Below are positions 58,324 through 64,000 of a stretch of DNA of 64,000 nt, piece by piece. The DNA comes from Longimicrobium sp. Its GTDB lineage: Bacteria > Gemmatimonadota > Gemmatimonadetes > Longimicrobiales > Longimicrobiaceae. Position numbers and translations under genes: made by a program. The notes under the pieces were generated by a model. The model was not told where the DNA came from. It did no database searches and worked only from the letters and a program-made list of their open reading frames with translations. The stretch lies in NCBI RefSeq assembly GCF_036388275.1, contig NZ_DASVSF010000098.1, forward strand, positions 1 through 64,000. The letters are read 5' to 3'. The first letter of the stretch is position 1; every line of letters begins with the position of its first letter.

Positions 58324-58671
58324 ATGGAAGTACAGATATTCGGCACCAAGAGCTGCAACGAGAGCAAGAAGGCGCTGCGGTTCTTCAAGGAGCGACGCGT
58401 CAAGACGCACTTCGTCGACCTGAAGGAGCGCGCCGCGGCCACGGGCGAGCTCAAGCGCTTCGCCGAGCGCTTCGGCGCGGAGGCGCTGCTGGACCGGCAG
58501 GGCAAGCGCTTCCGCGAGCGCGGCCTGCACGTGGCGCACGTGCCCGAGGCCAAGATCCTGCCTCTGCTGGTGGACGACCCGATGCTGCTGGTGACGCCGC
58601 TGGTGCGCGCCGGCAACCAACTGACCGTGGGCTGGGACGAAGCGAAATGGAAGCAGTGGATCACTCCGTGA
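58324..58671 (+). CDS. ArsC/Spx-like thioredoxin-fold protein
   Basis: A 115-residue protein of the arsenate-reductase/Spx family: MEVQIFGTKSCNESKKALRF with a single active-site Cys, FFKERRVKTHFVDLKER, then TPLVRAGNQLTVGWDEAKWK, the conserved end. Only one Cys is present near the N-terminus, as in ArsC-type proteins rather than Spx of Bacillus (CxxC). It could be a redox regulator or a reductase with glutathione/mycothiol-like partner. Seven bases separate it from rsmD. Confidence 0.83.
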   Translation: MEVQIFGTKSCNESKKALRFFKERRVKTHFVDLKERAAATGELKRFAERFGAEALLDRQGKRFRERGLHVAHVPEAKILPLLVDDPMLLVTPLVRAGNQLTVGWDEAKWKQWITP

Positions 58672-58678
58672 GTGCCGG

Positions 58679-59233
58679 ATGAGGATCATCGGGGGAAAGT
58701 GGGCGGGGCGTCACCTGATGTCGCCGCCGGACAAGCGCGTTCGCCCGACGGCGGAACACGTGCGGCAGGAGTGGCTTCGGCTGCTGGAGCCCAAGCTGAA
58801 GGGCGCCCGCGTGATCGACCTGTTCGCCGGCACCGGCGCACTGGGGCTGGAGGCCATGTCGCGCGGCGCCGCGACCGCGGATTTCGTGGAGACGCGACCC
58901 GCCAGCGTCCACGCGCTGAAGGCGAACATCGCCGCGCTGCACGTGCGCGAGCGGTCGCGGCTGTTCAAGAAGGACGCGCTGCCCTTTGCCGAGGCGCTGG
59001 AGCCGTTCGCCTACGACATCGCGTTCGCCGATCCGCCGTACGGGTCCAAGATGCTGGACCGGCTGATCGAGACGTGGCAGCAGACGCCGTTCGCCTCCAT
59101 TCTGGCCGTGGAGCACGCGATCGACCACGAGCTGCCCGGTGGCGGCAAGCGCGTGGAGATCGACGACAACACGGCGCTCACCTTCTACCGTGCGCGGCCG
59201 TTCCCGCAGGACGCGTCCGCCGCCGCCGAATGA
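58679..59233 (+). CDS. rsmD: 16S rRNA (guanine966-N2)-methyltransferase RsmD
   Basis: A 184-residue RNA methyltransferase: MRIIGGKWAGRHL, RPTAEHVRQEW, the SAM motif VIDLFAGTGALGLEAMSRGA and the catalytic DPPYGSK are the RsmD signature blocks. It modifies G966 of 16S rRNA. The last base of the stop overlaps the next gene's start (ATGA). Confidence 0.94.
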   Translation: MRIIGGKWAGRHLMSPPDKRVRPTAEHVRQEWLRLLEPKLKGARVIDLFAGTGALGLEAMSRGAATADFVETRPASVHALKANIAALHVRERSRLFKKDALPFAEALEPFAYDIAFADPPYGSKMLDRLIETWQQTPFASILAVEHAIDHELPGGGKRVEIDDNTALTFYRARPFPQDASAAAE

Positions 59234-59721
59234 GCGCCCGCATCACCATCCGCCCCGCCACGCCAAACGACGCGGACACGTTCCTGGGCCTGGTGGACCA
59301 GCTCGCCGATTACGAGAAGCTGGACCGGCCCTCGCCCGAGGCGCGCGGCCGGCTGGTGGCGGACGCGTTCGGGCCGCGGCAGCGGATCAGCGTGTTCCTG
59401 GGCGAGCTGGACGGGACGGCGGTGTCGTACGCCATCGTGCTGGAAACGTACTCGTCGTTCCTGGCGCTTCCCACGCTGTACCTGGAAGACCTCTTCGTGC
59501 TGCCCGACGCGCGGCGCCACGGGATCGGAGGCGCATTCTTCCGGTTCCTGGCGGGTGAGGCGGTGCGTCGCGGATGCGGGCGGATGGAGTGGGTGGTGCT
59601 GGACTGGAACGAGCTCGCGATCGGGTTCTACGACAAGCTGGGCGCCCGCCGGATGACCGAGTGGTACACCTATCGGCTGAACGCCGAGCAGCTGCAGGAG
59701 ATCGCGGGCGCGGCTTCATGA
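59230..59721 (+). CDS. GNAT family N-acetyltransferase
   Basis: A 163-residue GNAT protein; the blocks RPATPNDADTFLGLVDQLAD, LYLEDLFVLPDARRHGIGGA (acetyl-CoA loop) and EWVVLDWNELAIGFYDKLGA match the diamine/spermidine acetyltransferase-like branch, so a polyamine or amine substrate is possible. It starts in the rsmD stop codon, so translation is probably coupled. Confidence 0.87.
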   Translation: MSARITIRPATPNDADTFLGLVDQLADYEKLDRPSPEARGRLVADAFGPRQRISVFLGELDGTAVSYAIVLETYSSFLALPTLYLEDLFVLPDARRHGIGGAFFRFLAGEAVRRGCGRMEWVVLDWNELAIGFYDKLGARRMTEWYTYRLNAEQLQEIAGAAS

Positions 59722-59735
59722 CAACCCGCCTCGGC

Positions 59736-60145
59736 TCTGCTGGGGCGCTTGAAGTCGCGGCAACGACGGCCCGAAGTCCGCCTTCGCGGACTGCACGCGA
59801 AGTTGAGTGCGCCAAGCCAGCCGAAGCGGGATCGAATTCTCCCCTCTCCCGCTTGCGGGAGAGGGGCCGGGGGAGAGGGCAGCCGGGGACTGCACGACCG
59901 ACCTCGAAACGCCACATGCTCCAGGGCAGCTGAGGCCTTTGCTCCGGTGACCGCTGCCGCGCCCGGGCTGAGAAGTGTCCTCTGCTAGATCCTTCGGCCC
60001 GCGAAGTACGGCGTGCGGGCGAGTGTCGTGCGTCTGGGCCTCAGGATGACAGGCGGTGGTGTGGCGGGATTTGGGACGCGCGCCGGGCTGGCTCCCTTCC
60101 CCCGCGCAGTTTGCGGGGGAAGGGCTGGGGATGGGGGGCGCCGGT
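59736..60145 (+). repeat. Full composite repeat: B, A, C, A
   Basis: The 450-base gap after the GNAT gene contains all three families in one row: family B (59736-59805, 'cttgaagtcgcggcaacgac', 'aagtccgccttcgcggactg'), family A (59835-59920, 'ctctcccgcttgcgggagag'), family C (59946-60055, 'gctagatccttcggcccgcg' to 'ctcaggatgacagg') and a family-A variant (60085-60145, 'cttcccccgcgcagtttgcg'). It gives the most complete view of the composite. Confidence 0.7.
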
Positions 60146-60174
60146 CGCACACGCCAGGTCGGCGGCTCAGGCCC

Positions 60175-60690
60175 TCACCCCTCCACCAGCCACGCCAGGT
60201 GCCGGATCTCCGGCTCGATCAGCTTTTCCCAGGCCAGGCGCACCGCGGCGGGCGAGCCGGGGAGCGAAAACACCACCCTCCCGCGGTACACTCCCGCCGT
60301 CGCCCGCGAAAGCATGGCGGCGGCTCCCACCTGGTCCCAGCTCAGCATCCTGAACAGCTCGCCAAACCCGGGGATCGGCTTCTCCATCCGCCTCGCCAGC
60401 ACGTCGTACGTAGTGTCGCGCGGCGCGATGCCGGTGCCGCCGTTGAACACCACGATGCGCGAGCCCCCGAACGCCATCGCGAGCAGCGCCGCATCCACCT
60501 CGTCGGGGTCGTCGCGGATCAGCCGGTAGTCCGCGACCGTGTGGCCGCCGGCTGCGATCGCCTCCTTGAGCCAGGCGCCGTTCGTGTCGGTTTCCTCCGT
60601 CCGCGAATCGCTCACCGTCACGATCCCAACGGGCACCGGCCCCCGATCGTCCGCCAGCCGGTGGTGCCGCTCGCTGCTTTCCGTCGTCAT
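60175..60690 (-). CDS. moaB: Molybdenum cofactor biosynthesis protein MoaB/MogA-like
   Basis: A 171-residue MoCF-fold protein: VGIVTVSDSRTEETDTNGAW, DDPDEVDAALLAM, VVFNGGTGIAPRDTTYDVLA (the GGTG-x3-D-x-T substrate site) and VFSLPGSPAAVRLAWEKLI. MoaB/MogA adenylylates molybdopterin before molybdate insertion. The product is needed by the xanthine dehydrogenase encoded at 27393-30774. Start ATG 60690 (MTTESSERHH). Confidence 0.92.
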   Translation of the reverse strand: MTTESSERHHRLADDRGPVPVGIVTVSDSRTEETDTNGAWLKEAIAAGGHTVADYRLIRDDPDEVDAALLAMAFGGSRIVVFNGGTGIAPRDTTYDVLARRMEKPIPGFGELFRMLSWDQVGAAAMLSRATAGVYRGRVVFSLPGSPAAVRLAWEKLIEPEIRHLAWLVEG

Positions 60691-60877
60691 CGTCAGAGTC
60701 CGTTCAGGTCCGTCGTCACGTTCGCGCGTCCGCTGGTGCGCTGGCAATCGGGGCGCCACCGCATCCGCATCCAGACACGGCGAACGTTGCGGCGCGTTCG
60801 GGGGGCGGTAGATTGAGGGCACCTCCCACCCTCCGCCGCCGCGCCGCACCCACGCGCAGGATGAAAGCGATCTGCAG

Positions 60878-61624
60878 GTGACCGCCGGCCCCGAGCCCGC
60901 TACTCCGCCATCGCCGCGCCGCCGGCGCGGGGGGCGGTGGAAGAAGGTGGTCCTGGCGTCGGTGATGCTGGGCGGCCTGGCCGCGTTCTTCGCGCTGGGC
61001 GGGCACCGCTACCTGACGCTGGAGTCGCTCAAGGAGAATCGCGCCACCCTGCTGGCGTACACCCAGCGGCACTTCGTCACCATGCTGCTGCTGGCGTTCG
61101 CCGTGTACGTGGTGGCGACGGCGCTCAGCTTTCCCGGCGGCATCCTGATGTCGTTCGCCGTCGGCTTCCTGTTCGGCCGGTGGATCGGCACGGCGCTGGT
61201 GGTTGTAGCGGCCAGCATCGGCGCCACGCTGGCCTTTCTCTCCGCCCGCTACCTGTTCGCCGACGCGGTGCGGCGCCGGATGGGTCCGCGGCTGAAGCGG
61301 ATGGCGCGCCGGTTCGAGGAGGATGGATTCAACTACATTCTCTTCACCCGGCTGGTCCCCGCCTTTCCCTTCTGGCTGATGAACCTGGTGCCCGCGTTCA
61401 CCCCGGTGAAGGTGCGCACCTTTTTCGCGGCGACGGCGATCGGTATCCTTCCCGGCAGCTTCGTGTTCGTGAACGTGGGCGAGTCGCTGTCGGAGATCGA
61501 AAGCGCGAGCGACCTGGTCAGCGGACAGACGCTGATCGCGCTGGGGATGCTCGGTGTGCTGAGCCTGGCGCCCATCGCGTGGAAGCGGCGGCGCACCCGT
61601 AAACTCAAGGAAAAGAATGGTTGA
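60878..61624 (+). CDS. TVP38/TMEM64 (VTT domain) membrane protein
   Basis: A 248-residue DedA-superfamily membrane protein beginning at GTG. A basic N-terminus (PRRRRGGRWKKV) precedes helices; the VTT motif region FPGGILMSFAVGFLFGRWIG with ASIGATLAFLSARYLF, FTRLVPAFPFWLMNLVPAF and ATAIGILPGSFVFVNVG is clear. Members may move lipids or other small molecules across membranes. It overlaps the DUF1499 gene by eight bases. Confidence 0.88.
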   Translation: MTAGPEPATPPSPRRRRGGRWKKVVLASVMLGGLAAFFALGGHRYLTLESLKENRATLLAYTQRHFVTMLLLAFAVYVVATALSFPGGILMSFAVGFLFGRWIGTALVVVAASIGATLAFLSARYLFADAVRRRMGPRLKRMARRFEEDGFNYILFTRLVPAFPFWLMNLVPAFTPVKVRTFFAATAIGILPGSFVFVNVGESLSEIESASDLVSGQTLIALGMLGVLSLAPIAWKRRRTRKLKEKNG

Positions 61625-62384
61625 CCTGGACGACGCCTCCCGCCGCCGCGTGCACCCCGTGGCCCTCGCCGGGCTGATGCTGGCGCTCCTCGCCGCCCTG
61701 CTGCTGTTCCTCAGCGGCCCGGGAACGCGGATGGGCTTCTGGCACTTCCGCACGGCGTTCAAGATGATGGGCTGGGCGGCCTACGCCGGCGGCGCGGCGG
61801 CGCTGGTCTCCATCGCCGGGCTGGCGCTGGCGCGCGGGCGGGGCCGGGCGCTGGCCGCGGCGGGGCTGGTGATCGGCGCGCTGATGCTGTACCTGCCGTG
61901 GAGCTGGCGCAACGAGGCGATGAAGTACCCGGGCATCCACGACATTACCACCGACGTCGCCAACCCGCCCGCGTTCGTGGCCATCGCCCCGCTGCGGAAG
62001 GACGCGCCGAACCCCCCCGAGTACGCGGGCGACTCCATCGCGCGGCAGCAGCTCGAGGCGTACCCCGACATCAAGCCGCTGATGCTCGCCATGCCCGTGG
62101 ACTCGGCGTTCACGCTGGCGCTGGAGACGGTTCGCGACATGGGATGGGAGCTGGTGGATCAGAACCGCCGCGACGGCCGAATCGAGGGCACCGCCACCAC
62201 GCCGTTCATGGGCTTCAAGGACGACGTGGTGGTGCGCGTCAGCTCCGCCTCGGGCATCTCGCGCGTGGACGTGCGCAGCAAGTCGCGGATCGGCCGCGGC
62301 GACGTGGGCGCCAACGCCAGGCGCATCCGCGCGTACCTGGACAAGCTCCGCCAGTCCGATCCCGCGCCGGTGCGGGCGGAGTAG
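61617..62384 (+). CDS. DUF1499 family membrane protein
   Basis: A 255-residue protein with three N-terminal helices (VALAGLMLALLAALLLFLSG, GWAAYAGGAAALVSIAGLAL, ALAAAGLVIGALMLYLPWSW) and a DUF1499 soluble domain (about 100-250): KYPGIHDITTDVANPPAFVA, MGWELVDQNRRDGRIEGTAT, DDVVVRVSSASGISRVDVRS. Family function is not known. It starts inside the VTT gene and is probably coupled to it. Confidence 0.88.
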   Translation: MVDLDDASRRRVHPVALAGLMLALLAALLLFLSGPGTRMGFWHFRTAFKMMGWAAYAGGAAALVSIAGLALARGRGRALAAAGLVIGALMLYLPWSWRNEAMKYPGIHDITTDVANPPAFVAIAPLRKDAPNPPEYAGDSIARQQLEAYPDIKPLMLAMPVDSAFTLALETVRDMGWELVDQNRRDGRIEGTATTPFMGFKDDVVVRVSSASGISRVDVRSKSRIGRGDVGANARRIRAYLDKLRQSDPAPVRAE

Positions 62385-62479
62385 GGCGGGGCCGCGCGTC
62401 CCGACGATCCGCATCGCCCTCTTCCGCACCGCCGCGGAAGAGGGTTCGCGTTCACGGCATCCCCGAACCCGTTCGAATC

Positions 62480-63055
62480 GTGAAACTGGAGCCCGTGGTG
62501 CTGCAGGGCCGGCACGTCCGCCTGGTGCCGATGACGCTGGATCACGTTCCTGCCCTGTGGGAGGCGAGCGACCCTGAACTGTGGCGGCTCACGACGTCGC
62601 AGGTGCACGCGGAAGACGACATGCGCCGCTACGTGCAGGCGGCGCTCGACGGGCAGGCGCGGGGGACGGCGCTGCCGTTCGTCACCCTGGACGCGGCGGG
62701 CGAGCGGGTGATCGGCAGCACGCGCTATGGCAGCATCGAGGCGGCGCACCGGCGCGTGGAGATCGGTTGGACGTGGATATCCTCGCCCTGGCAGCGCACG
62801 GCGGTGAACACCGAGGCCAAGTACCTGATGCTGCGCCACGCGTTCGAGACGCTGGGCTGCATTCGCGTGGAGCTGAAGACCGACGTGCTGAACGAGCGGT
62901 CGCGCCGCGCCATCCTGCGCATCGGCGCGCGTGAGGAGGGGATCTTGCGGAAACACGCCATCACCGAGGCCGGCCGCATCCGCGACACGGTCTACTTTGG
63001 CATCGTGGACGATGAGTGGCCGTCGGTGAAGGCGCGCCTGGAAGCCATGCTCTGA
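62480..63055 (+). CDS. GNAT family N-acetyltransferase (RimJ/RimL-like)
   Basis: A 191-residue GNAT with GTG start (VKLEPVVLQGRHVRLVPMTL). RimJ/RimL-type blocks: RRVEIGWTWISSPWQRTAVN, TEAKYLMLRHAFETLGCIRV, LKTDVLNERSRRAILRIGAR and EEGILRKHAITEAGRIRDTV. Such enzymes acetylate protein N-termini or small molecules. The gap to the previous gene is 95 bases. Confidence 0.9.
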   Translation: MKLEPVVLQGRHVRLVPMTLDHVPALWEASDPELWRLTTSQVHAEDDMRRYVQAALDGQARGTALPFVTLDAAGERVIGSTRYGSIEAAHRRVEIGWTWISSPWQRTAVNTEAKYLMLRHAFETLGCIRVELKTDVLNERSRRAILRIGAREEGILRKHAITEAGRIRDTVYFGIVDDEWPSVKARLEAML

Positions 63056-63106
63056 CGGCGTGCCGGTACGTCGATCCGCGCCGCACCACCCTCAGCACTT
63101 TCGCAG

Positions 63107-64000
63107 ATGATGCCCATCCGCCGTTCTGCTGCCGTTGTTCTCGCGTTGCTGGCGGCCGCCTGCGCGCCCGCCCAGCCGGCGCTGGCTCCCGTGCCCGCGG
63201 CGGGATCGACCGTCGTCCGCACACCCACGCCCAAGCCCATCGCCGTGGAGCTGGACAGCATCTTCAATGACACGCTGTTCGCCAACGCGCACTGGGGCGT
63301 GCTGGTGAAGTCCATGCGCACGGGCGAGACGGTGTACGCGCACAACGCGGGGCGGATGTTCGTCCCGGCGTCCAACATGAAGATCGTCACCGCCGCGGCC
63401 GCGCTGGAGGCGCTGGGCCCCGAGTACCGCTACCGGACGCGGGTGGCCGCGGCGGGCCCGGTGAGCGGTAGCGTGCTGCGCGGCGACCTGGTGGTGCTGG
63501 GCTCGGGGGATCCGAGCATCTCGGAGCACATGATGGGCGACGTGCGGACGGTCTTCCGCGCCTGGGCCGATTCGCTGCGTACGCACGGCGTCACGCGGGT
63601 GACGGGAAACGTGCTGGGCAACGACGACGTGTTCGATGACGTGCCGTACGGGCGGGGGTGGGCCTGGGACGACACGGACGCGCCCTACTCGGCCGAGGTC
63701 GGCGGCCTGATGATGAACGAGGGATTCGTCACCGTCCGCGCCGAGCCCGCCGGGGGACCCACGGCGCGGGTGACGGTTCGCCCGGCGGCGCAGGGATGGG
63801 TAGACGTGAGCGGGACGGTGGCGGTCGGGGCGGCGGACTCGCAGGCCACCTTCCGCGTGATCCGCGCCGACCAGGGCGGCGGGCTGACGGTGTCGGGCTC
63901 CATCCCCGCGGATACGGCGTTCGTGGAGGAATCCATCGCCATCCGCAACAACACGGCGTTCTTCGCGGCGGCGCTGCGGCACGCGCTGGTAGAGGCGGGC
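63107..64000 (+). CDS. dacB: D-alanyl-D-alanine carboxypeptidase/endopeptidase, DacB type (partial, runs off right edge)
   Basis: An open frame from ATGATG (63107) continues to the window end, giving the first 298 residues. After a signal (VVLALLAAAC, possible lipobox) comes the S13 peptidase: the SxxK nucleophile motif in FVPASNMKIVTAAAALEALG (Ser with Lys three residues on), RYRTRVAAAGPVSGSVLRGD, LVVLGSGDPSISEH and WAWDDTDAPYSAEVGGLMMN, all typical of PBP4/DacB. The later SxN and KTG motifs lie beyond the window. It trims peptidoglycan cross-links. Codon use agrees with neighbours. Confidence 0.88.
   Translation, partial: MMPIRRSAAVVLALLAAACAPAQPALAPVPAAGSTVVRTPTPKPIAVELDSIFNDTLFANAHWGVLVKSMRTGETVYAHNAGRMFVPASNMKIVTAAAALEALGPEYRYRTRVAAAGPVSGSVLRGDLVVLGSGDPSISEHMMGDVRTVFRAWADSLRTHGVTRVTGNVLGNDDVFDDVPYGRGWAWDDTDAPYSAEVGGLMMNEGFVTVRAEPAGGPTARVTVRPAAQGWVDVSGTVAVGAADSQATFRVIRADQGGGLTVSGSIPADTAFVEESIAIRNNTAFFAAALRHALVEAG

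Noticed and set aside
59832..59905. Regularly recurring hairpin elements considered as a CRISPR array
   Set aside because: Copies are scattered singly over the window, differ in sequence and have no regular spacers; interspersed repeats fit better.
62471..62482. 'gttcgaatc' resembling a tRNA T-arm
   Set aside because: No acceptor, D or anticodon stems can be drawn around it; it is the region just before the GTG start of a GNAT gene.

Overview
The window is a GC-rich (roughly 70 % by eye) bacterial chromosome segment with about 70 closely packed protein genes. Many neighbouring genes overlap by 1-4 bases (ATGA, GTGA or TGATG junctions). I see no rRNA, tRNA, CRISPR array, transposase or phage gene. 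The signal-peptide lipoproteins, S9/M20 exported peptidases, BIG2-type surface lipoprotein, outer-membrane barrel, and interspersed 'boilerplate' intergenic repeats suggest a Gram-negative soil bacterium. It is most likely a member of Gemmatimonadota (Longimicrobium-like). That assignment is an inference from style and gene families, not from a marker gene.

Layout. 1-480: repeat-filled intergenic DNA. 481-7194: alpha/beta hydrolase, small lipoprotein, exported S9 prolyl oligopeptidase and M20 peptidase, outer-membrane barrel protein and a BIG2 lipoprotein. 7279-13764: membrane protein, ribbon-helix-helix/PIN toxin-antitoxin pair, exported metallophosphoesterase coupled to a second alpha/beta hydrolase, NRDE-family protein, small zinc-ribbon protein and a 5'-nucleotidase lipoprotein. 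13976-16448: an unknown two-gene cassette (small soluble protein ending in CPPxC plus a seven-helix membrane protein) present twice in tandem; I regard this as the most novel content. 16568-26682: DUF2254 membrane protein, HtrA/DegP-like protease, TPM/nucleotidyltransferase/LemA operon, L,D-transpeptidase plus PHP phosphoesterase.

26839-39917 is a purine-catabolism island. It holds a three-subunit molybdenum xanthine dehydrogenase (27393-30774, minus), a CDA-fold guanine deaminase coupled to an HpcH/HpaI-type lyase (31057-32984, plus), and a minus-strand operon of allantoinase, allantoicase, OHCU decarboxylase, an unknown four-helix membrane protein, HIU hydrolase and a PuuD-type membrane urate oxidase with a C-terminal cytochrome c domain. 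Together these can take guanine through xanthine, urate and allantoin to ureidoglycolate. No recognisable ureidoglycolate lyase or urease lies in the window. Between the dehydrogenase and urate parts sit a GNAT gene, a 5'-truncated gene and a lipoprotein.

40039-64000: MBL-fold hydrolase, MreB, RhlE-type RNA helicase, a PIN toxin with two paralogous small partner genes, methyltransferase, ETF-ubiquinone oxidoreductase, a TIR/deoxyribosyltransferase-like gene coupled to a small gene, GlgE, an RNB-domain RNase, an antitoxin-PIN toxin-antitoxin triplet, CinA, dienoyl-CoA-reductase-like SDR, DUF4105 protein, ArsC/Spx-like protein, RsmD, GNATs, MoaB (molybdenum cofactor, needed by the xanthine dehydrogenase), VTT membrane protein, DUF1499 protein and, running off the right edge, a DacB-type D-Ala-D-Ala carboxypeptidase.

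Intergenic spaces are dominated by three interspersed repeat families, often stacked in composites, and by long inverted repeats built from 'acgcagag' or 'cacggagg' units.
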